A stretch of 64,000 bases of DNA. It comes from Marinobacter salexigens (GTDB lineage Bacteria > Pseudomonadota > Gammaproteobacteria > Pseudomonadales > Oleiphilaceae). Positions 50,812 to 61,000 of this stretch are shown here, one piece after another. Position numbers and translations under genes: made by a program. The DNA is taken from assembly GCF_002806945.1 (NCBI RefSeq), contig NZ_NIHC01000006.1, positions 273,454-337,453 of the forward strand, read 5' to 3'. Within the stretch, counting starts at the first letter, position 1, and each line of letters opens with the position of its first letter. The notes under the pieces are model-generated. The model did not search any database. It saw nothing but the letters and a program-made list of their open reading frames with translations, and was not told where the DNA came from.

Positions 50812-51306
50812 TCAGCTTTCCTCTCCCGCAACAGAGGCATCGTATGCCAAAGAACTTCCTGCCACTGATTCAACCGCGGCAATGATTCGGGAGTATGTGC
50901 CACAACGGCAAAGGTTGCCGGTCATAGCCGCCACAATGTCGTCCCGGGCAGGAGCCGCGTTGGTTGCCAGAAGATGGGCTGCACTCATTATCTGGCCCGA
51001 CTGGCAGTAGCCACACTGGGGCACGCCTTCTGCAATCCAGGCTTTTTGCAGGGCGTGCAATTGGCCGTCTTCAGCCAGGCCTTCAATGGTAGTTACCTCA
51101 CCACCGACAACCGACTCTACCGGCGTTGAACAGGAACGCACTGGTTGCCCATTCAGGTGCACCGTGCAAGCACCGCAAAGGCCCACACCACAGCCAAACT
51201 TGGTGCCCTTGAGCCCCAGCTCATCACGTAACACCCACAACAAGGGGGTATCACCCTCAATATCCAGCGACTGCTGTACGCCGTTAACTGTAAGGCTTAG
51301 TGCCAT
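50812..51306 (-). CDS. (2Fe-2S)-binding subunit of xanthine-dehydrogenase-family oxidoreductase (IorA-like)
   Basis: Electron-transfer subunit with two 2Fe-2S clusters in 164 residues. A plant-type ferredoxin domain [21 protein letters not shown], and a helical domain with [10 protein letters not shown] and CRCGTYSRI. It moves electrons from the Mo site of the partner subunit to an acceptor, for IorAB enzymes usually a cytochrome. No signal peptide: it must be carried across the membrane with its Tat-targeted partner. First gene of the IorAB-xdhC(pseudo) operon. Confidence 0.9.
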   Translation of the reverse strand: MALSLTVNGVQQSLDIEGDTPLLWVLRDELGLKGTKFGCGVGLCGACTVHLNGQPVRSCSTPVESVVGGEVTTIEGLAEDGQLHALQKAWIAEGVPQCGYCQSGQIMSAAHLLATNAAPARDDIVAAMTGNLCRCGTYSRIIAAVESVAGSSLAYDASVAGEES

Positions 51307-51409
51307 GCTTGCTCTCTCCCACTGACTTTCCCGGCGTACTATTCAGATGCACTACCCAGGCTCTTTATTTTAGGTACCAGAAAGCTGTTTGCCGCCTTAG
51401 GCATAGGCA

Positions 51410-51601
51410 TTACTTCACAACTTTCTCACCATCTTTATTAACCCAGATTTCACGCTCATCTGTGTTCATTTTTCCTTTGGAATCCCAGATTTCACGATTC
51501 TGCGTTTTTTCTTCGATCTTGCCTTTGTCATCCCAGATCACACGGTCTTTGCATCCCGCCAGCGCCAGAACAACAAACGCAATCAGTGCGACTTTTTTCA
51601 T
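51410..51601 (-). CDS. Small lipoprotein with three tandem IWD repeats
   Basis: A 63-residue predicted lipoprotein. The signal peptide VALIAFVVLALAGC has Cys17 at a lipobox. The mature part is three related units, RVIWDDKGKIEEK, REIWDSKGKMNTDE and REIWVNKDGEKVVK. I do not recognise a family. Strong charge and the repeating Ile-Trp suggest a beta-hairpin-like surface protein. The gene stands alone between the IorA-like gene and the smr-family gene, with ~100 bases on each side. GAGGAACTGACG precedes the ATG (AGGAA). Confidence 0.72.
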   Translation of the reverse strand: MKKVALIAFVVLALAGCKDRVIWDDKGKIEEKTQNREIWDSKGKMNTDEREIWVNKDGEKVVK

Positions 51602-51671
51602 CGTCAGTTCCTCAATTCAGTTTGGAGTACAGGCTTGTTTCGAGCCCTGGCGCATAAACGAGAGACCCGCA

Positions 51672-52253
51672 CTAGCCCGCTCCGTAGAGTTCCCGGTTGT
51701 GCTGCTTTTCTCTTTCACTTTTACGCACCATGACATATACCGCACCGGTTCCACCATGGCGCTTCTGAGCTGAATGGAACGCCATTACAGCCAGGAGTTC
51801 AGGCAACCACTTGGCGAGATAACTTTTGAGCTGAGCAATGCCATCAGGATTCCTCTCTCCCTTGCCGTGAAGAATTATGACGGATCGCAGGCCGTACCGG
51901 ACACAATCTTCGATAAACTGGAAAACCTCTTTGCGGGCCTGCTCAACAGTCATACGATGAAGATCCAGCCTGGCCTCGATGGGATACTGGCCAAGCCTGA
52001 GCTTGCGGAAGACGCCATTCTGTATGCCAGGGCGCTGCCAACTGAGAATATCGTGGGCTGTTAAGGGCTCAACAATGTCAGAAGTCAGTGGGTTAGCATC
52101 TTTGAAAGGGCTTTCCACAGCAGCACGTTGACGCTCCAGGTGGCCCGGCGTCAGTTCACGTGGTGTGGTTAGCTCAGCGCGATTGGTTTTTCGGATGCGC
52201 CGAACGTCCTTCATTTCCTCAAGAAAACTGAGGCGTTCATCTTTAGTAGCCAT
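51672..52253 (-). CDS. Smr/MutS2-domain endonuclease-like protein
   Basis: A 193-residue cytoplasmic protein. N-terminal ~90 residues are a basic, partly disordered region. The C-terminal Smr domain (about residues 95-180) shows EARLDLHRMTVEQARKEVFQFI (LDLH motif, with Arg where Gly is usual) and VIILHGKGERNPDGIAQLK with HGKG. Smr domains are found in nucleases and RNA quality-control proteins; E. coli YdaL and SmrB are of this type. Single gene, divergent from the DUF294 gene. Confidence 0.88.
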   Translation of the reverse strand: MATKDERLSFLEEMKDVRRIRKTNRAELTTPRELTPGHLERQRAAVESPFKDANPLTSDIVEPLTAHDILSWQRPGIQNGVFRKLRLGQYPIEARLDLHRMTVEQARKEVFQFIEDCVRYGLRSVIILHGKGERNPDGIAQLKSYLAKWLPELLAVMAFHSAQKRHGGTGAVYVMVRKSEREKQHNRELYGAG

Positions 52254-52413
52254 GGCCGTGTTTTCAATAACCTCCTGAATACCGGAACCTTACCACTAGG
52301 CACACTTTCCATAAAGAAAGCCGGCGAATTGCACTAACTTACTGCGCAAACCCAACTCGCAGTTAACGCGCAGTTACAGCTGCGACCAATATCGTAGAGT
52401 GAACCACCGCCCT

Positions 52414-52426
52414 AGTGTTCTACACT
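52414..52426. promoter_or_regulatory. Palindrome in the smr/DUF294 divergent region
   Basis: AGTGT-TCT-ACACT lies 22 bases upstream of the DUF294-gene start and overlaps TACACT (52421-52426), a possible -10 element. Low confidence; it may be chance. Confidence 0.3.
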
Positions 52427-52447
52427 GTAGCCTGACAATAATAACGC

Positions 52448-54379
52448 ATGAGCGGAATAGTTATGGCACCAGCAAACAAGGACACTACCCGCCCGCAGAA
52501 TACCCGCTCTATAATGGTCTTCCTGCAAGCACACGCCCCTTTTTCCAATATGGATGATGACCATCTTGCCCACTTTGCAGAACACGCCACACTGCGGTTC
52601 TACGCCGATGGCGATGTGGTTCTGTCCGCAGAGGACGGTTTGGTTGACAGGTTTTACGTTGTTAAGCAGGGACGGATTCGTGGAGAGCGCCACAACGAAC
52701 AGGCTGACAAAATGGAAACCACATTTGAGATCAGTGTCGGCGAATGCTTCCCACTTGCCGCGATTGTCGGCGAACGACCCACTCGAACACTCCACCGCGC
52801 CGCTGGCGACACCTTTTGCCTAAGCATTGAGCAGGATGCCTTTGTCAGCCTGTTCTCCGAAAGCGAACCCTTTCGAGATTTTTGCTTACGGGGTGTCAGC
52901 AGCCTGCTAGATCAAGTGAACCAACGCATACAAACTGGCGCCATGGCTTCCATGGGCTCGAGCATTTCCCTAAACACGCCACTTGAGCGTTATTCGCTTC
53001 GCAAGCCTATTACATGCCTCGCTGAATTAACTGTTCGAAAAGCCGTCGCTCACATGCATGAAAACAACGTTGGCAGCATTGTTATTATCGACGACAACGA
53101 GCGACCCACTGGGATTTTCACCCTCCGCGACCTACGCACCATGATTGCAGAAGACCGCTGTACACTGGACTCCCCGGTGCACGAAATCATGACCAGAAAC
53201 CCATGCAGCCTGCCTGCGGAGGCAGATGCATTTGATGCTGCCATGCTGATGGCCGAACACCATTTTTCACATCTCTGCCTGGTGGACAAAGACGGTCGCC
53301 TCATTGGAATGGTGTCTGAACGAGACCTGTTTTCACTGCAACGGGTCGACTTGGTAAATCTCGCCCGCACTATTGGTACTGCAACCCAATTGAGCACGCT
53401 GGTCGGCCTTCGCGCAGACGTTTCCGGTCTGGTTGACGCCATGCTGGCTCACGGAGCGGACTCTGGCCAGGTTGTGAAAATCATCACCACTCTTAACGAC
53501 GTCACGGTGCGACGGGTTCTTGAACTGAACATCCAGAAGAATGACCCTGGTATTCCGTTTACCTGGCTCACATTTGGTAGCGAGGGGCGGCAAGAGCAAA
53601 CGTTGTTGACTGACCAGGATAATGGCATTCTTTTCCAGACTCCTGATGGTATGACGGAAGATCAGGTGCGGGAAAAGCTGCTACCTTTTGCCCGAGTCGT
53701 CAATGATGAACTTGCAGAGTGTGGCTTTACCCTATGCAAAGGCAACATCATGGCCAGTAACCCGAAGCTATGCCTGAGCGACCGAGAGTGGGATGACTGG
53801 TTCATTCGGTTTATAGATGCATCTACCCCGCAGAATCTGGTTTACTCCTCCATATTTCTCGATATGAGAGCAATATTTGGCCCCACCGACTCTTTGGAAG
53901 GACTTCTTGAGCGAGTGCTCACAAGAATTCGTAACAACGCACTGTTCCAAAAAATGCTTGCAGGCAATGCACTTCAAAGAAAACCACCCCTGACCATGTT
54001 CAGAAATTTCCGCTATGTAACCGATGGCAACAAACGCAGCCTGGATTTAAAACGTCAGGGCCTTGCACCTTTTGTTGAATCGATACGTGTATTTGCACTC
54101 GCTAACGGAGTAAGAAGCGCAAACACGCTTGAGAGGATGGATGAGCTAGTCAAAACCGGCGTTTTTGACTCCAAAGATGCCGATGCCTGGAAAGATGCCT
54201 ACAGCCTTATCCAGGTCATTCGCATGAGAGCTCACCAGGAAATGCTCGACAAAGACGAAGAGCTTACGAATTACATCGACCCAGACGACCTGAACCCTCT
54301 GGACAGGCGCATTCTGCGTGAATCATTCCGGCAGGCACAGCGCCTGCAGCAAAAACTCGAACTTACCTACCAACTCTGA
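52448..54379 (+). CDS. cNMP-binding, CBS and DUF294 nucleotidyltransferase-like protein
   Basis: A 643-residue cytoplasmic protein with several domains in order: a cNMP-binding-like domain (residues about 25-145, LRFYADGDVVLSAED), two CBS domains (about 170-300, GSIVIIDDNERPTGIFTLRDLRT and HLCLVDKDGRLIGMVSERDLFSL), then a DUF294 nucleotidyltransferase with GSEGRQEQTLLTDQDNGIL (near residue 377; Gly-Ser and paired Asp), and a DUF294_C region. It resembles GlnD-type signalling nucleotidyltransferases. In many gammaproteobacteria this gene stands before an exonuclease and the acetate-type symporter pair, as here; a role in controlling that transport or metabolism is suspected, not shown. Confidence 0.9.
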   Translation: MSGIVMAPANKDTTRPQNTRSIMVFLQAHAPFSNMDDDHLAHFAEHATLRFYADGDVVLSAEDGLVDRFYVVKQGRIRGERHNEQADKMETTFEISVGECFPLAAIVGERPTRTLHRAAGDTFCLSIEQDAFVSLFSESEPFRDFCLRGVSSLLDQVNQRIQTGAMASMGSSISLNTPLERYSLRKPITCLAELTVRKAVAHMHENNVGSIVIIDDNERPTGIFTLRDLRTMIAEDRCTLDSPVHEIMTRNPCSLPAEADAFDAAMLMAEHHFSHLCLVDKDGRLIGMVSERDLFSLQRVDLVNLARTIGTATQLSTLVGLRADVSGLVDAMLAHGADSGQVVKIITTLNDVTVRRVLELNIQKNDPGIPFTWLTFGSEGRQEQTLLTDQDNGILFQTPDGMTEDQVREKLLPFARVVNDELAECGFTLCKGNIMASNPKLCLSDREWDDWFIRFIDASTPQNLVYSSIFLDMRAIFGPTDSLEGLLERVLTRIRNNALFQKMLAGNALQRKPPLTMFRNFRYVTDGNKRSLDLKRQGLAPFVESIRVFALANGVRSANTLERMDELVKTGVFDSKDADAWKDAYSLIQVIRMRAHQEMLDKDEELTNYIDPDDLNPLDRRILRESFRQAQRLQQKLELTYQL

Positions 54380-54396
54380 ACCCAGGCAGCCGCCCC

Positions 54397-55104
54397 ATGT
54401 TGGAACAGATCAAACTATGGATTGAACGCTGCAGAAGAGGCCGAACAGGCAGCATTGCCCCTGAAATGCTACCCACTCCCAAAAAACCGGGTGACCAACT
54501 GCTTTCTGATTGCAGATTGATCGTGCTGGACCTCGAGACAACCGGCTTGAACGTGGGAAAGGATGAAGTCATTGCGATAGGCGCAGTTGCTATCAATAAA
54601 GGAGCTATTGATCTTAGCGACCAGTTCGATCTGATTTTAAAGCGCCCGGAGCTGGATATCACCGAAACGGTTTTGATTCACGGGATTGGACCCGAAGCAC
54701 TCACCCACGGTCATGAAATCGAAGAGGCACTGCTATTTTTGCTGGAGTGGATGAATGGGGATCCCGTGCTCGCGTATCACTCTGCTTTTGACCAGGCATT
54801 TTTGGAAAAAACCCTGAAAGCACAACTCGGTTATACGCGGAATCACACATGGATGGACGTAGCCGACATGTTGCCCGCATTTTTCCCCAACACCCCAACG
54901 GGCGGCAAGGGTCTTGACTACTGGGCAGACTATTTTGGCCTTGAAGTAAGCGCACGACATCATGCAGCTTCTGATGCACTGGCAACCGCTGAGTTGACAT
55001 TGATTGCACTGAACAGAGCCCACAAAATCGGTCTGAAAACCCTCAAGGAACTACAGGGTAAGTTACGCTACCACAGGCGCTTGCAAAGCATGCATGGCGC
55101 TTGA
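54397..55104 (+). CDS. DEDDh 3'-5' exonuclease (DnaQ-like)
   Basis: A 235-residue exonuclease of the RNase T/DnaQ fold. Catalytic residues are in LIVLDLETTGLNVGKDEVIAIGA (Asp and Glu, near residue 45), LAYHSAFDQAFLEKTL (Asp) and RHHAASDALATAEL (His and Asp). It is not the replicative epsilon subunit in terms of length or tail. It starts 18 bases after the DUF294 gene, so the two are cotranscribed. An early stop at 55104 is followed by a 210-base spacer before the symporter unit. Confidence 0.9.
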   Translation: MLEQIKLWIERCRRGRTGSIAPEMLPTPKKPGDQLLSDCRLIVLDLETTGLNVGKDEVIAIGAVAINKGAIDLSDQFDLILKRPELDITETVLIHGIGPEALTHGHEIEEALLFLLEWMNGDPVLAYHSAFDQAFLEKTLKAQLGYTRNHTWMDVADMLPAFFPNTPTGGKGLDYWADYFGLEVSARHHAASDALATAELTLIALNRAHKIGLKTLKELQGKLRYHRRLQSMHGA

Positions 55105-55314
55105 TCAAACAGCCGACTCTCCCCTGAAAAGTAGCGTTTTTTGAACACCCTTCCCAGAATTAGACTTATTGCCAATATCCATAAACCACCGGTTCAGTAA
55201 AGTCGCTAGTAAGGGCAAGTAGGGGAAATACTAATATGAATAATAAATTCTCCGATACCTTTAACTCACCGAATACCTAATGCAGACAAACAACAACAAG
55301 ACAGGAGTAATCCT
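55105..55314 (+). promoter_or_regulatory. Spacer upstream of the DUF4212-symporter unit
   Basis: 210 AT-rich bases with no gene. It should hold the promoter of the downstream transport genes; AGGAG at 55305-55309 is the ribosome-binding site for the DUF4212 gene. No certain -35/-10 pair or known regulator site was identified. Confidence 0.35.
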
Positions 55315-55578
55315 ATGTCAGGTCATAGCTACGATGCTGAAAAGTACTGGAAGGCGAACCTTCGCCTTATATTCGGGAGTCTGATTGTCTGGGCTCTGGT
55401 CTCTTATGGCTTTGGAATCGTTCTCCGCCCCATGCTTTCGGGTATCCCTATCGGCGGTACCGATCTAGGCTTCTGGTTCGCGCAACAAGGCTCCATTCTC
55501 ACGTTCATTGCACTGATCTTCCACTACGCGTGGCGCATGAACAGACTCGACAAACAATTCGGCGTGGACGAGGAGTAA
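55315..55578 (+). CDS. DUF4212 domain-containing small membrane subunit
   Basis: An 87-residue protein with two membrane helices (LRLIFGSLIVWALVSYGFGIVL and WFAQQGSILTFIALIFHYAWRM) and a WKANLRL start, characteristic of the DUF4212/putative symporter small subunit family. It is found just upstream of sodium:solute symporters of the VC_2705 subfamily and is thought to form part of the transporter. Four bases separate it from the symporter gene. Confidence 0.93.
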   Translation: MSGHSYDAEKYWKANLRLIFGSLIVWALVSYGFGIVLRPMLSGIPIGGTDLGFWFAQQGSILTFIALIFHYAWRMNRLDKQFGVDEE

Positions 55579-55582
55579 GCGT

Positions 55583-57364
55583 ATGAGCCAATTTGCGATC
55601 AACATCATGTTCGTAGGTGGGTCCTTCCTCATCTACATACTCATCGCTGTCTGGGCCAAGGCAGGAAGCACTAAAGACTTCTACGTCGCCGGCGGCGGGG
55701 TTCACCCCATCACAAACGGCATGGCAATCGGTGCCGACTGGATGTCTGCAGCATCCTTTATTTCCATGGCAGGTATTATTGCCGCCAGTGGCTACGCAAG
55801 CTCCGCCTACCTGATGGGCTGGACGGGCGGATACGTTCTGCTAGCGATGCTACTTGCACCTTACTTGCGTAAATTCGGCAAGTTTACAGTGCCCGAATTT
55901 ATCGGTGACCGCTTCTACAGCAAGCAAGCGCGGCTCGTGGCAGTCATCTGCCTGATCGTTGCGTCGCTGACTTACGTTATCGGCCAGATGGCCGGTGCCG
56001 GTGTAGCCTTCTCCCGCTTCCTGGAAGTTGATTCCACCATGGGCCTGATAATCGCCGCCGTGGTCATCTTCATCTATTCTGTACTGGGTGGCATGAAAGG
56101 CATTACCTACACACAGGTTGCCCAGTACTGTGTACTGATTCTTGCCTACACTATTCCGGCTGTTTTCATTTCGCTTCAACTAACCGGTAACCCGATTCCG
56201 GCGCTCGGTCTGTTCTCCACCCACCTTGATTCAGGAATGCCGATTCTCGACAAGCTCAACCAGGTTATTACCGATGTGGGCTTCAGCGAATACTCTGCAG
56301 ACGTTGACAGCCACCTGAACATGGTTCTGTTTACCCTGACGTTAATGATCGGTACTGCCGGCCTGCCCCACGTTATCATTCGCTTCTTCACGGTTCCAAA
56401 GGTTGCTGATGCGCGCTGGTCTGCTGGCTGGGCTCTGGTGTTCATCGCCCTGCTATACCTGACTGCGCCTGCTGTTGCGTCCATGGCTCGCCTGAACTTG
56501 ATGACAACCGTTTACCCGGATGGCACTGCCGCTGAGCCAATTCGATATGAGGATCGCCCACAGTGGGTTAAAGAGTGGGAAGTCACTGGCCTGATCAAGT
56601 ACGTGGACAAAAACGAAGATGGCCGCATCCAGATGTACAATGACGCATCCGACGAACCCGGCACAGCGTTCCAAGCTGAAGCGGAAGCTCGTGGCTGGAA
56701 AGGCAATGAACTGGACGTAAACCGTGACATTATCGTACTGGCCAACCCCGAGATCGCTAATCTTCCTGGCTGGGTTATCGGTTTGATTGCTGCGGGCGGC
56801 CTTGCTGCTGCACTATCGACAGCGGCAGGCCTCCTGTTAGCCATATCTTCGGCCATCAGCCATGACTTGATTAAAGGCTCAATCAATCCGGGCATCACTG
56901 ACAGGGGCGAATTGCTGGCAGCCCGTATCTCCATGGCCGTTGCGATTGTTGTTGCAACCTATCTCGGCGCTAATCCCCCAGGGTTTGCTGCACAGGTTGT
57001 AGCGCTGGCTTTCGGTATCGCGGCAGCCTCACTGTTCCCGGCCCTGATGATGGGCATATTCTCCAAGCGCATTAACAACATCGGCGCTATTGCGGGTATG
57101 TTGAGCGGTCTGGTATTCACTCTTTCGTACATTTTTGTGTACAAAGGATGGTTCTTCATTCCGGGCACAGCTAACCTTGCAGACACTCCAGCAAACTGGG
57201 TACTTGGTATCTCTCCACTGTCGATCGGTGCCATTGGTGCGCTGGTCAACTTTGCGGTAGCCTTCGTTGTAGCTAATGCGACTGATGAGCCGCCCGTTGA
57301 GATTCAGGAACTGGTTGAAAGCGTTCGTTACCCACGCGGTGCCGGACAAGCTCAAGACCACTAA
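55583..57364 (+). CDS. Sodium:solute symporter, VC_2705 subfamily (acetate-permease-like)
   Basis: A 593-residue polytopic SSS-family carrier with about 13-14 membrane helices, for example FVGGSFLIYILIAVWAKAGS, ADWMSAASFISMAGI and the Na+-site region GLAAALSTAAGLLLAISSAISHDL. Related to the acetate/glycolate carrier ActP, but longer, owing to a charged extramembrane insert (about residues 310-385, NKNEDGRIQMYNDASDEPG) that contains an EF-hand-like DKNEDGRIQ loop. Probable substrate is a short monocarboxylate. Paired with the DUF4212 subunit and ended by a clear terminator. Confidence 0.9.
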   Translation: MSQFAINIMFVGGSFLIYILIAVWAKAGSTKDFYVAGGGVHPITNGMAIGADWMSAASFISMAGIIAASGYASSAYLMGWTGGYVLLAMLLAPYLRKFGKFTVPEFIGDRFYSKQARLVAVICLIVASLTYVIGQMAGAGVAFSRFLEVDSTMGLIIAAVVIFIYSVLGGMKGITYTQVAQYCVLILAYTIPAVFISLQLTGNPIPALGLFSTHLDSGMPILDKLNQVITDVGFSEYSADVDSHLNMVLFTLTLMIGTAGLPHVIIRFFTVPKVADARWSAGWALVFIALLYLTAPAVASMARLNLMTTVYPDGTAAEPIRYEDRPQWVKEWEVTGLIKYVDKNEDGRIQMYNDASDEPGTAFQAEAEARGWKGNELDVNRDIIVLANPEIANLPGWVIGLIAAGGLAAALSTAAGLLLAISSAISHDLIKGSINPGITDRGELLAARISMAVAIVVATYLGANPPGFAAQVVALAFGIAAASLFPALMMGIFSKRINNIGAIAGMLSGLVFTLSYIFVYKGWFFIPGTANLADTPANWVLGISPLSIGAIGALVNFAVAFVVANATDEPPVEIQELVESVRYPRGAGQAQDH

Positions 57365-57409
57365 GCAGCACTCTTACCTGATTAACTCATCGAGTTGACG
57401 GGTTGTTCT

Positions 57410-57446
57410 GGACGGGCTTCCTCTATGAGGGAGCCCGTTCTTTTTT
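57410..57446 (+). terminator. Intrinsic terminator after the symporter gene
   Basis: GGACGGGCTTCCTC pairs with GAGGGAGCCCGTTC (G-U pairs allowed) around a three-base TAT loop, followed by six T. It lies 46 bases after the symporter stop. Confidence 0.88.
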
Positions 57447-57459
57447 AAGGGAAATTTTT

Positions 57460-57969
57460 ATGTTCTGGACTCTTGTCGCCACCGTTTTCTGCGGACTGGG
57501 TGCCGCCGGTATAGCCTTGGGCATCCGCGCCGCCACCCGAAACATGGCGCCCAAATGGATTATTCCGGTATTTGCCGGTGCCGGCATGCTTGGGTATCTG
57601 ATCTACGGAGAATACACCTGGTTTGACCACAAACAGTCACGCCTGCCTGGTGAGGCCGTGATTGTAAGCACAGAACGCACAGGCATTTTCTGGCGCCCCT
57701 GGTCTTTGGTCTACCCGTACGTAACCGCGTTCTCCACCGTGGATACAGACAGCATCGGGCGGGAAGATACCAGCAACCCTGATATCGTGCGATTTACATT
57801 GTATCGCTTCGAACAAAAGATAACGGATGCAGTATCTCACAGAGTGCATATTATTAACTGTGCAACCCGTGAGCTTGTCCCCATCGGCTCGGACGGAACA
57901 CCAAGGATAGACAACCTCAAGGTTCTGGAGCGCAGCGACATGCTTTATTCGACGGTATGCATCTACTGA
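57460..57969 (+). CDS. Two-helix membrane protein of unknown function
   Basis: A 169-residue protein; the N-terminal part has two membrane segments (LVATVFCGLGAAGIALGI and WIIPVFAGAGMLGYLIYG), the remainder is soluble with FDHKQSRLPGEAVIVSTERTG and FWRPWSLVYPYVTAFSTVDT. I do not recognise a family. It lies between the symporter terminator and the hybrid kinase, same strand, and starts with AAGGG at the ribosome-binding position. Possible link to the sensor system is context only. Confidence 0.75.
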   Translation: MFWTLVATVFCGLGAAGIALGIRAATRNMAPKWIIPVFAGAGMLGYLIYGEYTWFDHKQSRLPGEAVIVSTERTGIFWRPWSLVYPYVTAFSTVDTDSIGREDTSNPDIVRFTLYRFEQKITDAVSHRVHIINCATRELVPIGSDGTPRIDNLKVLERSDMLYSTVCIY

Positions 57970-58022
57970 CATTCTGCTAATAAGACACGGCAACCCGCCC
58001 AACCTGACGGAAGTGCAGAAAA

Positions 58023-61000
58023 ATGATTAGTGTCTGGCTGCTGGTTTTAATTTCCATCACCTACATATCAATCCTGTTTATCATCGCTTGGGCGGGTGAC
58101 AAGCACCCCGGCCTCTATCGCAGGCGCTTGGCCAGAACACATGTTTACTCACTGTCTCTGGCAGTCTACTTCACTTCCTGGACATTCTACGGCGCCGTAG
58201 GCCGAGCCACGCAGGAAGGCTTGGGCTTTTTACCCATCTATCTCGGTCCCTTACTGGTCTTTGTCTTCGGTGCGCCTCTGTTACGGCGCATCATCTATAT
58301 AAGTAAGCGTAACAACAGCACCTCTATCGCAGACTTCATTGCCTCTCGGTATGGCAAGTCCCAGCTACTGGCCGCGATGATCGCAACCTTTGCACTGATT
58401 GGTAGCGTGCCCTATATCGCCTTGCAGTTGAAAGCCATCGCTATGGGTTTCAGTGTGTTATCCAACACCGGAAATGGAACGCAGGAGCTTAGCACTGCAG
58501 CCTGGAGTGACGCAGCCTGGTACATCACTCTGGCACTCACTGCTTTCACTGTGCTCTTTGGCACCCGCCATCTTGAATCCACTGAGCACCACCGAGGGAT
58601 GATTCAGGCGGTGGCCTTTGAATCGCTGATCAAGCTGGTTGCCTTTGTTGCCGTTGGACTGTTTGTCGGATACGGGCTCTATAATGGATTTGGCGATTTG
58701 GCGGGGAATATAAAACAAGCTGGCTTAACCGGCATTCTTACAACCGATGGTCTTGAGGCACCCGCTTTCATCACCCAGACTCTCGTCGCCATGCTTGCCA
58801 TCATCTGCCTGCCAAGGCAGTTCCACGTTATGGTGGTAGAGAATGCTGACCACAGAGACTTTGAGGTGGCACGCTGGGCGATGCCCGTGTATCTCATTGT
58901 GGCCAGTGCATTCGTGCTCCCAATCGCAGCCGCTGGTCTTCTGGCACCGGAAGTTATAGCGGATAACCCCGACATCCTCATCCTGCAGCTACCAATTATG
59001 GCCGGCAAGGAGTGGCTGGCGATTCTCGCGTTTCTTGGCGGTGGCTCCGCAGCCGCCGCCATGGTTATCGTGTGCTCCGTCGCCATTGCCACCATGGTAA
59101 GCAATGAAATCATCATGCCGGCTCTTCTTAAGTTCTTCAGGCCTCGAATGAATCGGCAGGCCGATCTGAGCTCCCTGCTACTGGGCATTCGCAGGGTCGC
59201 AATATTTGTCGTGCTGCTAACAGCTTACGGCTTTTACCGGATGGCGGGGAAAGACTATAGCTTGACGTCATTTGGGCTGCTGTCTTTTGCAGCTGCCGCA
59301 CAGTTCGGGCCAGCACTGGTAGGAGGCATTCTATGGCGCCGCGGGAACGCTACTGGCGCAGCTTGGGGGCTGGGCCTCGGCTTTCTGATCTGGTGCTATA
59401 CCCTGTTACTTCCAGCCCTGGCATCAACAGGCTGGTTCAGCGACTCACTTATTAACCAAGGTATGTGGGGCCTTAGCTGGACCAGACCGACCGCTCTTTT
59501 CGGACTGGATCTCGACCAGACCAGCCACGGCATTATCTGGAGCCTGGGTATTAACACCTTGGTGTACGTTCTGCTTTCACTAGTGACCCGCCAGAGGGTG
59601 CGCGAGAAAATCCAGATTGCCTCCTTCTTTCAGGACCCTCATCCGAAAGGTGATTCCGTTCAACATCAAAGCTGGCAGAGGGAGATTCTAACATCCGATC
59701 TCCAAGCCCTTAGCGACAGATTTATGGGCGAAGAACGCTCTGAGGCCATTTTCCGTAATTATGGACGCCGTAATGCGGTAAGACTTTATCCCCAGCGCCC
59801 CGCATCAACGCATCTGATGAAATATGTAGAGCGCCAACTTGCTTCAGTGATAGGTGCATCTACCGCCCGCGTGGTTCTCGAATCAACCCTTACGGGTCGA
59901 GATATGCAGATCGAAGATGTCGTCAGCATTGTTGATGAAGCATCGCAAGCCATGACTTTCAGTCGGGAGCTCCTGCAATCGGCTATCGAAAACATCAGCC
60001 TTGGGGTATCCGTGGTCAACCAGCAACAACAGGTGGTGGTTTGGAACCAGCGATACCTCGAGCTATTCAGCTATCCGAAAGGCTTTGTGAAAGCCGGCAG
60101 GCCCGCTGAAGACCTAATGCGCTACAACCTGACCAATGCCCATTTGCCCGCCCGGCGCATCGACGACATCATTTCTGACCACTACGCCAGCATGCGGGAA
60201 GGCAAGCTTATATCCTATGAACGCCAAAGACCGGACGGGACTGTCATAAAAATAGATGGCAGCCCAATCCCCGGTGGCGGTTACGTGACAACCTTTCAGG
60301 ATATTACGGCGATGCGTCGCACTGAGCAGGCGCTAAAAGAAACCAATACTTATCTGGAGCAGCGAGTTAAAGAAAGAACTCTGGAATTGCAGGCAATAAA
60401 CGAGCAGATGCTCAAAGCCAAGTCCGTTGCAGAACAGGCTAACCAAAGTAAAACCCGCTTTCTGGCCGCTGCCAGTCATGACTTGTTGCAGCCCCTTAAT
60501 GCTGCCCGCCTGTTTACCTCAGCTCTGGCAGGTAAAGCCAGCAGTGATGAAACCAAAGACCTTGTTGACCATATAGACAGTTCACTCGGTGCAGCAGAAG
60601 AAATCATCAGTACTCTTCTGGATATTTCGAAACTTGATGCAGGGGCACTGGAGCCAGACCTTGGCGTGTTTCCCGTAAATGATATTATGCGTCACCTGGC
60701 TACCGACTTTACTGCCATCGCAGAAGACCAAGGCCTCAAGCTACATGTGGTGCCCAGCAGTGCTTGGGTTTATTCCGACTCCAAGCTGCTCAGGCGAGTG
60801 ATACAAAACTTCCTGTCTAACGCAATACGCTACACGACAAAAGGTAGAATCCTTCTGGGATGTCGACGCCTTAAGGGTTACCTGCGCATCGAGGTATGGG
60901 ACACCGGCCCAGGTATCCCGGGAGATCAGTTAACCTTGATTTTTGAAGAGTTCCGCCGCTTTCAGCAAGGCAAGGACAAGAAGGGATTAGGCCTCGGCCT

